A DNA stretch of 64,000 nt from Marinobacter gudaonensis (GCF_900115175.1 NZ_FOYV01000001.1:2542001-2606000), one strand, 5' to 3'. Counted from the first letter of the stretch, positions 33,564-43,226 are shown. The notes: generated by a model from the letters alone, not told the origin. Translations and numbers: made by a program.

Positions 33564-34748
33564 ATGTCTGATGCAGTCATCGTTTCCACCGCCCGTACCG
33601 GTCTTGCCAAATCCTACCGGGGCTCTTTGAACAACACCCACAGCGTGGATATGGCAGGTCATGTCATCAAACACGCCGTTGAACGCGCGGGCATCGATCC
33701 GGCCATTGTGGAAGATGTGATCATGGGTGCGGCCTACCAGGAGGGCACCCAGGGCCGGAACATTGCCCGCCTTGCGGCCATACGCGCGGGTCTTCCGGTA
33801 ACCACCGCGGGGTTCTCCATCAACCGCTTCTGCAGCTCCGGTCTGCAGTCCATTGCCCTCGCTGCGCAGAGGGTAGTGTCCGAGAAGGTTCCGGCTATGG
33901 TGGCTGGCGGGGTTGAGTCTATTTCCCTCGTGCAAAACGAGAAAATGAACAGCTTTCACGCCACCAATGAGTGGCTGATGAAGAACAAGCCGGAGCTGTA
34001 CCTCTCGATGATCGAGACGGCGGATATTGTCGCCAAACGCTACAACGTCAGCCGTGAGGCACAGGATGAGTATTCTCTGATTTCCCAGCAGCGCACAGCA
34101 GCGGCCCAGCAGGCCGGCAAGTTCGACGATGAGATTGTGCCGTTCGACACCACCATGCTGGTCAAGGACAAAGAAACCGGTGAGGTCAGCGAGAAACAGG
34201 TGACTCTGAGTGCTGACGAATGCAACCGGCCGAACACGACCCTCGAGGGCCTGGCGGGCCTGGAGCCGGTCCGTGGCCCGGAGCAGTTCATTACGGCCGG
34301 TAATGCCAGCCAGCTGTCCGACGGGGCCTCCGTGTGCACGGTGATGAACAGCACCTACGCCGAGAAGCACAACATCGAACCCATGGGAATCTTCAGGGGC
34401 CTTGCCGTCGCCGGGTGTGAACCGGATGAGATGGGCATCGGCCCGGTGTATGCGATCCCGCGCCTGCTTGATCGGAACGGACTGACCATGGACGACATCG
34501 ATCTGTGGGAGCTGAACGAAGCCTTTGCATCCCAGGTCATTTATTGCCGCGATCGCCTCGGTATTCCCATGGAAAAACTGAACGTAAACGGTGGTTCCAT
34601 TTCAATCGGTCACCCCTTCGGTATGACTGGCGCCCGAATGACGGGCCACGCCCTGATTGAAGGCAAGCGTCGTGGCGCAAAGTATGTGGTGATTACCATG
34701 TGTATCGGTGGCGGTCAGGGCGCTGCCGGCCTGTTTGAAGTGGTCTGA
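33564..34748 (+). CDS. Acetyl-CoA C-acyltransferase (thiolase)
   Basis: 394 residues with the full thiolase active site: nucleophile Cys90 ([10 protein letters not shown]), His in [10 protein letters not shown] and the second Cys in CIGGGQG. It cleaves 3-ketoacyl-CoA to acetyl-CoA and a shortened acyl-CoA. The gene begins 12 nt after the bifunctional enzyme with AAAGGAG before the ATG, so it belongs to the same operon. Chain length preference cannot be read from the sequence. Confidence 0.93.
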   Translation: MSDAVIVSTARTGLAKSYRGSLNNTHSVDMAGHVIKHAVERAGIDPAIVEDVIMGAAYQEGTQGRNIARLAAIRAGLPVTTAGFSINRFCSSGLQSIALAAQRVVSEKVPAMVAGGVESISLVQNEKMNSFHATNEWLMKNKPELYLSMIETADIVAKRYNVSREAQDEYSLISQQRTAAAQQAGKFDDEIVPFDTTMLVKDKETGEVSEKQVTLSADECNRPNTTLEGLAGLEPVRGPEQFITAGNASQLSDGASVCTVMNSTYAEKHNIEPMGIFRGLAVAGCEPDEMGIGPVYAIPRLLDRNGLTMDDIDLWELNEAFASQVIYCRDRLGIPMEKLNVNGGSISIGHPFGMTGARMTGHALIEGKRRGAKYVVITMCIGGGQGAAGLFEVV

Positions 34749-34791
34749 CATCGGCTCTTACGCAGACTTATCGCAGGTGACTGGGGGAAGC

Positions 34792-36207
34792 ATGAACGAG
34801 CTGAACAGAAACTACATCAACGGCCAGTGGGTGAGCTGGGCCGGTGACATGATCGATGTTCACGAAGCTGGCACCGGCGAGGTTATTGCCCGGGTGCCTG
34901 CCGCCGGCGCGTGTGAAATGGAACAGGCCATTGCCGCCGCGGACGCCGCCTTCGAAAGTTGGTCGGAAAGCACACTGGATGAACGCATCAAGGTGTTGGA
35001 ACAACTTCACGCAGGCCTGAAAGAACGGGCTCCGGAGATCGCCAAGACCGTCTGCCGGGAAGTGGGCATGCCCATCAAGCTGGCCGCGCCCATCCAGGCA
35101 GGTATGCCGGCTACGGTCACCAAGAGCTACCTGAAACTACTGCCGGACTTCCCATTCACTGAACAGTCCGGAAACTCCGAAGTACAGTACGCCCCGGTGG
35201 GGGTGGTTGGCTGTATCACCCCCTGGAACTACCCGCTGCATCAGGTGATCCTGAAAATTGTTCCGGCCATTGCCGCTGGCTGCACCGTGGTGCTCAAACC
35301 CTCGGAAATCGCTCCCCAGACGGCCTATATTCTTGCGGAAATCCTCGATGACACCGATCTGCCCAAGGGCGTGTTCAACCTGGTGTGCGGTTATGGCCAT
35401 ACGGTGGGCGATACCCTGATCAAACACCCGGATGTGCGCATGGTGTCCTTCACCGGTTCCACCCGCACCGGCAACCTGATTGCCCATGCGGCCGCCGACG
35501 ATTTCAAACGGATCGCTCTGGAAATGGGCGGCAAATCCGCCTCGGTTATTTTGCCGGATGCGGACCTGGCGGCTGCCGTCAAAGGTACCGTCAACAACTG
35601 CCTGCTCAATTCCGGCCAGACCTGCACCGCGCTCACCCGCATGCTGGTTCCGGCAGACAGGCACGATGAGGCCTGCGAACTGGCCGCTGCTGCGGTGGCG
35701 AAAATGACACCGGGCAACCCGCTGGAAGAAACCACCCGCCTGGGGCCGCTGTCCTCCGCACAGCAGCGTGACAAGGTTATCGACTACATCAAGCTGGGTA
35801 TCGAGGAAGGCGCCAGGCTGGTCGCTGGCGGCCCGGAAGCACCGGAAGGGTGTGAACAGGGTTACTTCGTGAAGGCCACCGTCTTCGGCAACGTCAAGCC
35901 GGATAGCCGTATTGCCCAGGAAGAGATCTTCGGGCCGGTGTTGTGCGTGATCCCCTATAACGACGAAGCCGAGGCCGTAAAAATTGCCAACGGCACCCAG
36001 TACGGTCTGTCCGGCGCAGTCTGGTCCGGGGATGACGCAAAGGCAAAGAAAATCGCCAGCAAGCTGCGCACTGGCCAGGTGTTCGTCAATGGGGGCGCGT
36101 TCAATCCGCTGGCGCCGTTCGGTGGTTTCGGCCACTCCGGTATCGGGCGTGAGTTCGGCAAGTGGGGTCTGGAGGAGTTTCTGGAAGTTCGCTCGTTGCA
36201 ATTGTAA
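34792..36207 (+). CDS. Aldehyde dehydrogenase
   Basis: 471 residues. Typical NAD(P)-dependent aldehyde dehydrogenase with PWNYPLHQ, the general base E244 (LEMGGKSA) and the catalytic C278 (SGQTCTA). It oxidises an aldehyde to the acid, probably upstream of the CoA ligase step. The start chosen is the ATG at 34792, which has GGGGGAAG ahead; an earlier in-frame ATG at 34708 lies inside the thiolase gene. It lies 43 nt after the thiolase and ends the operon. Substrate is unknown. Confidence 0.92.
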   Translation: MNELNRNYINGQWVSWAGDMIDVHEAGTGEVIARVPAAGACEMEQAIAAADAAFESWSESTLDERIKVLEQLHAGLKERAPEIAKTVCREVGMPIKLAAPIQAGMPATVTKSYLKLLPDFPFTEQSGNSEVQYAPVGVVGCITPWNYPLHQVILKIVPAIAAGCTVVLKPSEIAPQTAYILAEILDDTDLPKGVFNLVCGYGHTVGDTLIKHPDVRMVSFTGSTRTGNLIAHAAADDFKRIALEMGGKSASVILPDADLAAAVKGTVNNCLLNSGQTCTALTRMLVPADRHDEACELAAAAVAKMTPGNPLEETTRLGPLSSAQQRDKVIDYIKLGIEEGARLVAGGPEAPEGCEQGYFVKATVFGNVKPDSRIAQEEIFGPVLCVIPYNDEAEAVKIANGTQYGLSGAVWSGDDAKAKKIASKLRTGQVFVNGGAFNPLAPFGGFGHSGIGREFGKWGLEEFLEVRSLQL

Positions 36208-36283
36208 ACGCTAGATGCCTGGCCTGCTGAAATGCGGACTGGGCCCGAACGGGGGTACCTGAGCGAGTTCTGAGTGATCCGCC

Positions 36284-36865
36284 TTACGCTTTTCCTCCAA
36301 GCAAAATCCTCACGGCGGTACAGGCATCCTCCAATTCGGCCTCCCTGGGCTCACGCCCGGCGATAATGTCGCTGTACAGGCAGGATTCGGCAAGGCGGAT
36401 CATGAAGTAGGACAGGCTGAAAATATTCATGGGTGGCTTGATGTGTCCGGCAGCCACCTGATCCTTCAGCATCCGGGTGTTGGTTTCCACGGTGCGGGTG
36501 TGCAGGATCGATTGCGACGAGGTAAGTATCTTCAGGGCGTATTCCGGGTCCTGGTGGATGAACCGCCGCAGGGGTTCGAAATGCAGGATGGTGGAATTGG
36601 TGCGCCGATACACGCCCACGATGTAGTCGATACCCACGCCTGGTGTTTCCGCCATGGCCTGCCGCCAGAGCGGCTCGTACAGGGACCAGAGAATCTCGCC
36701 GATGAGCAGATCCCGGTTGCCGACCCAGCGGAACAGGGTGGCACGGCCAATGCCGAGTTCTTCCGACAGGGGTGCCAGGTGGATGCGCTCACCCTTGAGC
36801 CACATGCGACGGGCCCGTTTGAAAGCCTCCGCGGGTGTTGCCCTGGGAACGGTTCTGTCAGTCAC
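36284..36865 (-). CDS. TetR-family regulator, QsdR-like
   Basis: About 193 residues. The helix-turn-helix is LAPLSEELGIGRATLFRWVG (about 31-50), and the following RDLLIGEILWSLYEPLW segment resembles the QsdR group of TetR regulators. It converges on the aldehyde dehydrogenase gene and is divergent from the response regulator. The start is GTG: the one at 36865 has GAGG 5 nt upstream, while another at 36871 is two codons earlier. No operator could be identified. Confidence 0.85.
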   Translation of the reverse strand: MTDRTVPRATPAEAFKRARRMWLKGERIHLAPLSEELGIGRATLFRWVGNRDLLIGEILWSLYEPLWRQAMAETPGVGIDYIVGVYRRTNSTILHFEPLRRFIHQDPEYALKILTSSQSILHTRTVETNTRMLKDQVAAGHIKPPMNIFSLSYFMIRLAESCLYSDIIAGREPREAELEDACTAVRILLGGKA

Positions 36866-36961
36866 TGCCACCTCGTGCCGGAATTTCGGTTCATTCTAAC
36901 CACTAAACCGACAACCCGCTATGCGGGGCCGGGCCTGCTGTGTCCTGCGTGGCAGGAACCC

Positions 36962-36994
36962 TGTGATGGTTTTGTGAAGTTTTCCGCCTAAACT
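36962..36994 (+). promoter_or_regulatory. Putative autoregulated promoter of the two-component system
   Basis: Two 11-nt near-repeats TGTGATGGTTT and TGTGAAGTTTT (36962-36983) stand before TAAACT (36989-36994), a fair -10. The segment GTTTTGTGAA (36969-36978) ends 10 nt before that -10. A near copy, GTTTTCGTGAA, has the same spacing upstream of the methionine sulfoxide reductase gene. Direct repeats of 10-11 nt are typical for OmpR-family regulators. Confidence 0.4.
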
Positions 36995-37050
36995 GCCTGC
37001 GTGGCTGTATTGAAAGTTCCCAAGAGGGCCAGGCGCAGGAGCCCGTCATC

Positions 37051-37752
37051 ATGACGAGAACCGTATTGATCATCGAGGACAATCCCGGCATCGGAGAACT
37101 GGTACGCATGCAGGTGTCGGATCTGGGTATGGAGCCAGTGCTGGTGGATCGTGGCGATACTGGCCTGGAGCGGTTTCGCGAAGGCGGCATTGACCTTGTG
37201 ATCCTGGACCTGATGCTGCCCGGCCTGGATGGCCTGGCCGTGTGTCGGGAAATCCGGTCCGGCCCCGGCTATGTACCCGTGCTCATGCTGACGGCGAAAA
37301 GCACCGAGCTTGACCGGGTGCTGGGGCTCGAGATGGGCGCGGACGATTACCTCACCAAGCCATTCAGCGTGGCGGAGCTGTCGGCCCGGATCAAGGCCCT
37401 GTTCCGAAGGGTGGACGCTTTCTCAAAAAGTGCCTCTACCGGCGACGATGCCAGTGAAATCGAGGTGGACCGGTTGCGAATCGACCCGGTGCGTCGACGG
37501 GTGTCGGTTGATAACCAGCCGGTGGAGCTGACCGCCCGGGAGTTCGACCTGCTCTGGCATTTTGCCTCTCACCGGGGACGGGTGTTCAGCCGGTCGCAGT
37601 TGCTGGACGCGGTGTGGGGTTACAACCACGAGGGCTACGAGCACACCGTGAACACCCACATCAATCGCCTGCGCAACAAGATTGAAGCCGACCCGGCCGA
37701 CCCGCACTATGTCCAGACCGTTTGGGGTGTGGGCTACCGGTTCATGGACTGA
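37051..37752 (+). CDS. OmpR-family response regulator
   Basis: 233 residues. Receiver domain with phospho-acceptor D53 (ILDLMLPGLDG), acidic pair E9/D10, and K103 (LTKPF); C-terminal winged helix DNA-binding domain ending in VQTVWGVGYRFMD. It is followed after 2 nt by its kinase gene, and after that by an exported MsrA-MsrB fusion, so it may respond to oxidative damage in the envelope. AGGAG is upstream of the ATG. Confidence 0.93.
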   Translation: MTRTVLIIEDNPGIGELVRMQVSDLGMEPVLVDRGDTGLERFREGGIDLVILDLMLPGLDGLAVCREIRSGPGYVPVLMLTAKSTELDRVLGLEMGADDYLTKPFSVAELSARIKALFRRVDAFSKSASTGDDASEIEVDRLRIDPVRRRVSVDNQPVELTAREFDLLWHFASHRGRVFSRSQLLDAVWGYNHEGYEHTVNTHINRLRNKIEADPADPHYVQTVWGVGYRFMD

Positions 37753-37754
37753 TC

Positions 37755-39254
37755 ATGGCGCCGCCCCTGTTCCGGACCCTGTACGCACGCCTGGCCATCG
37801 GTCTGTTCCTGTTGTTGCTGGTGGTGGGTGGTCTGTTCACCTTCCTGAGCCTGGCCTCGGTGCGGGAGTACTCGGCGGCGATCAATCAGCAGCTCAATCG
37901 CGACCTGGCCCGCAACCTGGTGGCCGACCGCAATCTGGTGACCGATGGTGAGCTCAACCGCGATGCCCTCAAGCAGTTGTTCGAGCTGTACATGACCATC
38001 AATCCCAGCATCGAAATCTACCTGCTCGACCGTCAGGGCAAGATCCTGTCGTACTCCGCCGACCCCGACAAGATCAAGCGTAACCGGGTGTCCCTGGAAC
38101 CGATTATCCGTCTGCTGAACAATCCGGACGCTTACCCGTTGCCCGGCGATGATCCGCGCAGCCATGACCGTCGCAAGGTGTTTTCGGTCACACCGGTGCC
38201 GGGCGCCGACAACCCGACCGGTTACCTGTACGTGGTGCTCCGGGGCGAGGAGTACGATCTGGCCGAGAGCATGGTGCACAGTGACCGTCTGCTGCAGATG
38301 GGGGCCGGTGCCCTGGCCGTCAGCCTGGTGGTTGGGCTGCTGGCGGGGTTGGTGTTTTTCCGACTGCTGACCCGGCGACTGTCACGGTTGACTGACCGGG
38401 TGGAAGCCTTCAATCAGGGCATGTCTGCGGACCAGGCACCAGACGTGGCCACCGCCGGCGACGACCTCGATTACCTGTCTGCCCGCTTTGACCAGATGGC
38501 GAGGCGCATCGAGGCCCAACTGGACATGCTCAAGGACAAGGACGCCCAGCGCCGGCAACTGGTGGCCCAGGTGTCCCACGACCTTCGCACGCCGCTGGCA
38601 TCCATCCAGGGCTATCTGGAGGCCCTGCGGTTGAAGCAGGACTCGCTCGAGGCAGATGAGCGTTCCCGCTTCCTCGGTATTGCCCTGGCCGAGACCCATC
38701 GGCTCGGGCGCCTGGTGGAGGAACTGTTCGAGCTGGCGGCCCTGGATGCCAGGGAGAAACAGCCGGTGCCGGAGCCCTTCATGGTGGCAGAGTTGCTACA
38801 TGATGTGGCCCATAAACATCGGCCCAAAGCGGAGCGTGCAGGCGTAACCCTGGTCGTGACTGAAATGGCGCCGGCGCAGGTGCTGGCAGACATTGCCATG
38901 ACCGAACGGGTACTGGATAACCTGATAGGCAATGCGATTGACCACGCCCCCGAGGGCAGCTCGGTCACCCTCAGTGTGGCGGTCGACGATGACGGGGTCG
39001 AGATATCGGTGGCAGATGAGGGCCCGGGCATTGATCCCGACGACCTGGACCACCTGTTCGAACCCTTCTACCAGGCGTCGGGCGCGTCCCGCGCCGGACA
39101 TGCGGGCCTGGGGCTGGCGATTGCCCAGCGCATGGTGGCGCTTCAGCACGGGCAACTCAGGGCAACCAACGCCAACGGTGCGGTATTCAGTGTCTGGTTG
39201 CCGATGGTGGGTCAACGACCGGGTGGCGACCGGGAACAATCCACAGCTTTATGA
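37755..39254 (+). CDS. Membrane sensor histidine kinase
   Basis: 499 residues. Two membrane spans (about 13-35 and 182-203) enclose a periplasmic sensor of about 145 residues. A HAMP linker, the HisKA domain with phospho-acceptor H275 (QVSHDLRTPLAS), the N box NLIGNAIDHAP and G boxes DEGPGI and GLGLAIAQ follow. The ATG at 37755 comes 2 nt after the regulator stop; longer in-frame starts lie inside the regulator gene. Partner is the regulator just upstream. No sensory fold was recognised in the periplasmic part. Confidence 0.92.
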   Translation: MAPPLFRTLYARLAIGLFLLLLVVGGLFTFLSLASVREYSAAINQQLNRDLARNLVADRNLVTDGELNRDALKQLFELYMTINPSIEIYLLDRQGKILSYSADPDKIKRNRVSLEPIIRLLNNPDAYPLPGDDPRSHDRRKVFSVTPVPGADNPTGYLYVVLRGEEYDLAESMVHSDRLLQMGAGALAVSLVVGLLAGLVFFRLLTRRLSRLTDRVEAFNQGMSADQAPDVATAGDDLDYLSARFDQMARRIEAQLDMLKDKDAQRRQLVAQVSHDLRTPLASIQGYLEALRLKQDSLEADERSRFLGIALAETHRLGRLVEELFELAALDAREKQPVPEPFMVAELLHDVAHKHRPKAERAGVTLVVTEMAPAQVLADIAMTERVLDNLIGNAIDHAPEGSSVTLSVAVDDDGVEISVADEGPGIDPDDLDHLFEPFYQASGASRAGHAGLGLAIAQRMVALQHGQLRATNANGAVFSVWLPMVGQRPGGDREQSTAL

Positions 39255-39255
39255 A

Positions 39256-39301
39256 TTCGTAACAAACACTGAACGTTTTCGTGAATCCGCAGCCTTACCC
39301 T
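39256..39301 (+). promoter_or_regulatory. Putative response-regulator site and promoter before msrAB
   Basis: TTCGTAAC (39256) and TTCGTGAA (39278) are two direct repeats 22 nt apart, two 11-nt helical steps. GTTTTCGTGAA (39275-39285) ends 10 nt before TACCCT (39296-39301), a weak -10. The arrangement mirrors the promoter of the regulator gene, suggesting that the two-component system activates msrAB. Confidence 0.35.
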
Positions 39302-39333
39302 AGAGCCATCGAATCACCCAGAGGAGATGTCTT

Positions 39334-40569
39334 ATGAAACGTACAATTGCAGGCACTGTCATTGCCCTGGCGCTGGTGACTGCCGGCGGCCTGTTTACCG
39401 CCCAGGCCACCGCCGAAAAGCACCAGGCCAGAGACACCCGATTCGCTCCTGATCAGCCCGGGCTGGCGGTGGCCACCTTCGCCGGTGGCTGCTTCTGGTG
39501 CGTGGAGGCGGGCTACGAGAAGCGGGTCCCCGGCGTGGTGGAAGCCGTGTCCGGGTATGCCGGCGGTGATCAGGCCAACCCGACCTACCAGCAGGTGTCC
39601 TCGGGCAAGACCGGCCACACCGAAGCGGTTCAGGTTTACTACGACCCGGAAAAAATGACCTATGAGGGCCTGTTGCAGGCACTCTGGCGGATGATGGACC
39701 CCACCGACAACCAGGGACAGTTTGTGGATCGCGGCAAGCAGTACCGGCCGGCTATTTTCTACCACAACGAGGCCCAGAAGCGTCTGGCGGAGCAGGCAGT
39801 GGCCGAGCTGGAGGCCTCCGGCGTGTATGACAAACCGGTGGTCATCGAGGTCGTGCCGCTGAAGAATTTCTACGCCGCCGAGGAATACCATCAGGACTAT
39901 TACGAGAAGAATCCGGTTCGCTACAACTTCTATACCTTCAATTCCGGGCGTTACCAGTTCATCGAAAAGGTCTATGGCGAGGACTACCAGCTCGACTACA
40001 GCCGGTTCCAGGAGAACGCTACCGTGGATGCCAGCGATGATCTGGTGTCGAACGGTGGGGCAACGGCCAGTGCCGATAAGGCCGATGGCAAGGGCTTTGA
40101 CCCCAAGACCTTCGAGATGCCAAGCCAGCAGGCCCTGAAAAAACGCCTGACGGATATGCAGTACGAGGTCACCCAGGAGGATGGCACCGAGCCGGCGTTC
40201 AATAACAAGTACTGGGACAACAAGCAGCCCGGCCTGTACGTGGATATCGTCTCTGGCGAGCCGCTCTTCTCCTCCCGGGACAAATACAAGTCTGGCACCG
40301 GCTGGCCAAGCTTTACTCGGCCCATCACCCCGGATGCGGTGGTGGAACGGGAAGACAACTCGCTGTTCATGACCCGCACCGAGATCCGGAGTCAGTACGC
40401 GGACTCTCACCTCGGGCACGTGTTCAACGACGGTCCGAAGCCCACCGGACTGCGGTACTGCATGAACTCGGCGGCGCTGGACTTCATCCCGCTCGACAAG
40501 ATGGAGCAGGCCGGTTATGGCAAATGGATCGACGAGGTGAAGCCGAAGGCGGAGGTGGCCGGCCAATGA
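39334..40569 (+). CDS. msrAB: Exported fused peptide methionine sulfoxide reductase MsrA-MsrB
   Basis: 411 residues. A signal peptide (cleavage near AQATA, about residue 27) sends it to the periplasm. The MsrA domain (about 45-215) has GGCFWC with catalytic C53; the MsrB domain (about 258-395) has SGTGWPSF and the catalytic C376 in [11 protein letters not shown]. It repairs both S- and R-methionine sulfoxide in envelope proteins. The whole protein has only three cysteines (53, 56, 376), and MsrB lacks the two CxxC zinc pairs found in many homologues, so recycling of MsrB must rely on an outside thiol partner or on MsrA cysteines. GAGGAG precedes the ATG. Confidence 0.92.
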   Translation: MKRTIAGTVIALALVTAGGLFTAQATAEKHQARDTRFAPDQPGLAVATFAGGCFWCVEAGYEKRVPGVVEAVSGYAGGDQANPTYQQVSSGKTGHTEAVQVYYDPEKMTYEGLLQALWRMMDPTDNQGQFVDRGKQYRPAIFYHNEAQKRLAEQAVAELEASGVYDKPVVIEVVPLKNFYAAEEYHQDYYEKNPVRYNFYTFNSGRYQFIEKVYGEDYQLDYSRFQENATVDASDDLVSNGGATASADKADGKGFDPKTFEMPSQQALKKRLTDMQYEVTQEDGTEPAFNNKYWDNKQPGLYVDIVSGEPLFSSRDKYKSGTGWPSFTRPITPDAVVEREDNSLFMTRTEIRSQYADSHLGHVFNDGPKPTGLRYCMNSAALDFIPLDKMEQAGYGKWIDEVKPKAEVAGQ

Positions 40570-40582
40570 GGCATTCGAGCAG

Positions 40583-40608
40583 GTCGGATTAGCGCAGCGT
40601 AAACCGAC
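40583..40608. repeat. REP-like palindrome between convergent genes
   Basis: GTCGG and CCGAC close a hairpin whose inner part (ATTAGCGCAGCGTAAA) resembles the GGATTAGCG...CGTAATCC palindromes scattered through many gammaproteobacterial genomes. It lies between msrAB and the convergent exonuclease gene and may act as a terminator. Only one copy is seen in this window. Confidence 0.4.
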
Positions 40609-40615
40609 ACTCAGG

Positions 40616-41359
40616 TCACAACCAGAGATCCCCCACCGCCGTCTCCGGACTGAAGTGGTGCCAGACTTGCGCCTGCAACAGCTCGGCAGTGGCAAGGGCG
40701 TCGATCAGCGCGTTATGGGCGGCGTAATGGGGCAGGCCGTAGCGCTGCCTACTGTCGGCCAGGCGAATTGAAACCGGTTTCTGGCCGATCAGGCGTCGCC
40801 AGCCAGAGGGATTGCGGTTCGGGTACAGGTGCGCCTCAATGGCCATGGTGTCCAGGACCGGAAACCGGATGCCTTCGCCCAGGCGCCAGCGCAGGGCAAT
40901 ATCCAGGAAAGGCCGCTCGATGTTCCGGTAATGCACCACCGGCAGCCGGCCGTTCAGGCAGGCAAACAGCTCCTCCAGAATGTCCTCAAGATCCGGCGCT
41001 TGATCAATGTCGCTGTGGGTGATGCCGTGCACGGTGATGGAGGTCTGGTGCAGGGGCAGGCGGGGCCGGACTATCCAATGCCGCGCTTGTGCCAGCTGCA
41101 CCCCGTCGAGCGTGAATGGCACAAGCCCCACGCTGACAATCGAATGTTGGCTGGCATCCAGGCCGGTAGTTTCAAAGTCCAGCGCTACCATCGGGACATC
41201 CCGGAGCGGGGTGTCGGCAGAGACGCATCCGCTTTCATAGAAAGCCTTGAGCAGAGGCGACTGGCTGCGTTCTGCCAGGGCCTGGTACTGCTCCGGCCAG
41301 GGTAGCCGCGTTACTTCCGGGTCTGTCTGGTTGGGCTCGGTAGGGGAGCGCTCAGACAT
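40616..41359 (-). CDS. DnaQ-like 3'-5' exonuclease
   Basis: 247 residues. The three exonuclease motifs of the DEDD group are visible: ALDFETTGLD (ExoI), VVHYRNIERPFLD (ExoII, with Asn replacing the usual pattern) and AHNALIDALATAELL (ExoIII), together with ITVHGITHSDID. It overlaps the upstream cNMP/CBS gene by 8 nt and is probably translated with it. This gene pair is common in gammaproteobacteria, often near acetate genes, but its role is not settled. Confidence 0.87.
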   Translation of the reverse strand: MSERSPTEPNQTDPEVTRLPWPEQYQALAERSQSPLLKAFYESGCVSADTPLRDVPMVALDFETTGLDASQHSIVSVGLVPFTLDGVQLAQARHWIVRPRLPLHQTSITVHGITHSDIDQAPDLEDILEELFACLNGRLPVVHYRNIERPFLDIALRWRLGEGIRFPVLDTMAIEAHLYPNRNPSGWRRLIGQKPVSIRLADSRQRYGLPHYAAHNALIDALATAELLQAQVWHHFSPETAVGDLWL

Positions 41360-43226
41360 TGCGGACCACCTGGGCGTTGTAGCGGAAGCGCAGGAATTTC
41401 TGGGCGTTACTCACCACCTGGAAGGCATCCTTGAGGTGGCTGCGCTCGAAGGGCGAGAGGTCCTCGGGGCGAACGTTGTTGTCGGGCTCCTTGCCCGCCT
41501 CGATCGCCAGGGCCTGGTGTCGTATCCGCACAATGGAAATGAACTCCAGGGCATCGCGCAGGTTGCCCAGGTCGTCGTCCAGCAGCAGTTTGGTGTTGCC
41601 GATGGCCTTGAGGCGTTCGAAAGAGTTCTGGGCGCGGGAGCCGCAGGCCAGCGCATGCACCCGGATCAGGTCCGACAGCGGCGCGGTGCCCCGGCGTTTC
41701 AGGTTGAAGGTCTTCTGCTGTTTGCCATCTTCTTCCAGCACAAACGTCCGGAAGAAGCCTATGGGCGGGGTCCGGTTCAGGGCGTTGCGCGCCAGCATGG
41801 CCAGGAATCGGGGGCTGTTGGCCGCCTTGTTTGCCACCAGGGTTTTCAGTTGCTCGGCGAAGTCAGTCTGGCCGTAGATCCCGTCCAGATCAAAGAAGAT
41901 GTTGCTGTTCAGCAGCGCTTCTGCCTTGGGATTCTCGATCCAGTCGGTGAAGTATTCCTTCCAGACCTTCAGCGGCTGCCGCCATTTCCGGTTGGTGGCC
42001 ATGATATCGCCGGTGCAGTAGCTGTACCCGCACTCCGCGAGGCCATCGGAGACAAATTTGGCCAGCGCGAGGAAGTATTCATCGTGCTCCTCCGGCACAA
42101 AACTGTCGTCCAGGATCATGGCGTTGTCCTGGTCGGTGACCACCAGTTGCTCATCCCGGGCCATGGAGCCCAGGGCCATAAAACAGTAGGGGATGGGGGG
42201 TGGCCCCAGTTTTTCCTCGCCAAGTTCCAGCAGCCGCTGGGTAAAGCTGCGGCCGATACCAGCCATGGCGCTGCCGATCATGTGGGAGTTGGCGTCTTCG
42301 TTGACCATGCGGACAAAGCTGTCGCGCACGTTCTGGCTGATCGCTTTGAGGCCCCTGACATCCTTCTGGTGATAAATGTTGCTGACCAGATAGAGACTGC
42401 TCTGGCTCTCGTACTTCACGATGTCCGACAGGGCAATGACGCCACGCACCTCGTCGCCTTCCATCACCGGCAGGTGGTGTACGTTGTTGTGCAGCATGGT
42501 GAGCATGGCTTCGAAGATGAACACGGAGGAGCCGATGGTGATGAGGTCTTCGGACATGATCTCGCTGATCGGCGTCTCCGAGGGCAACGCCTCGCTGAGT
42601 GCGCGGGTGCGCAGGTCGCGGTCCGTGATGATGCCCCGCAGCAGTGGTTTCTCGCCCTCTTCATCCATCAATAGCAGGGCCGACACGCCCTGCTCGGTCA
42701 TGATTCGCGCCGCCTCCTGGAGGCGTACCGTGTGGGGCGCCGATACCGGCTTGCGGGAGATCAGCCGGGTCACCTTGGAGGTCATCAGCTCATTGGATTT
42801 CTCCCGCCGGGAGAGCGCGGAGCGCAGGCGACTGCGGTCCTCAATCTCGACAAAATCGGCAAAGTTGTCGTCACTTTCCCAGAGCAACTGGAAGATCTCG
42901 CCAGGAATCTTGTAAATCAGGGTGTCTTCCAGCGCCCTGGCCGGAAACCGCACCCGCTTGTTCATCAGCAGACCGAACTGCCCAAAGATTTCCCCCTCGC
43001 TGATACGGTTGTACAGCTCCCCGGAACGCCGGTAGATCTCAACCGCGCCGCTGCGCACATAGAACAGCCAGTTATTGGACTCGCCAAACTCGAGAATCTG
43101 CGTGCCGGCCCGGAAATAGACCACCTCAATGCCACCGACCACCTGGTCGAGCAGCTTATCGGGCATCTCGTCAAACGGCGGGTACTGGGCCATGTGATTG
43201 CGGATGTCGATGAGCTCGGCCTGCAT
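41352..43226 (-). CDS. cNMP-binding / CBS / DUF294 nucleotidyltransferase-like protein
   Basis: 624 residues, cytosolic. Domains in order: cyclic-nucleotide-binding domain (about 15-125), a CBS pair (about 150-275), then a GlnD-like nucleotidyltransferase part with GSMARDEQLVVTDQDNAMI, and a C-terminal DUF294 helical domain. It looks like a sensor that links a nucleotide signal to transfer of a nucleotide to a partner; the partner is unknown. It is followed by the exonuclease gene with an 8-nt overlap. Its promoter shares the 43227-43360 region with the divergent btu operon. Confidence 0.88.
   Translation of the reverse strand: MQAELIDIRNHMAQYPPFDEMPDKLLDQVVGGIEVVYFRAGTQILEFGESNNWLFYVRSGAVEIYRRSGELYNRISEGEIFGQFGLLMNKRVRFPARALEDTLIYKIPGEIFQLLWESDDNFADFVEIEDRSRLRSALSRREKSNELMTSKVTRLISRKPVSAPHTVRLQEAARIMTEQGVSALLLMDEEGEKPLLRGIITDRDLRTRALSEALPSETPISEIMSEDLITIGSSVFIFEAMLTMLHNNVHHLPVMEGDEVRGVIALSDIVKYESQSSLYLVSNIYHQKDVRGLKAISQNVRDSFVRMVNEDANSHMIGSAMAGIGRSFTQRLLELGEEKLGPPPIPYCFMALGSMARDEQLVVTDQDNAMILDDSFVPEEHDEYFLALAKFVSDGLAECGYSYCTGDIMATNRKWRQPLKVWKEYFTDWIENPKAEALLNSNIFFDLDGIYGQTDFAEQLKTLVANKAANSPRFLAMLARNALNRTPPIGFFRTFVLEEDGKQQKTFNLKRRGTAPLSDLIRVHALACGSRAQNSFERLKAIGNTKLLLDDDLGNLRDALEFISIVRIRHQALAIEAGKEPDNNVRPEDLSPFERSHLKDAFQVVSNAQKFLRFRYNAQVVRNV

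Noticed and set aside
37734..38279. Minus-strand frame opposite the start of the sensor kinase gene
   Set aside because: Glutamine/His-rich shadow of the kinase gene with no ribosome site.
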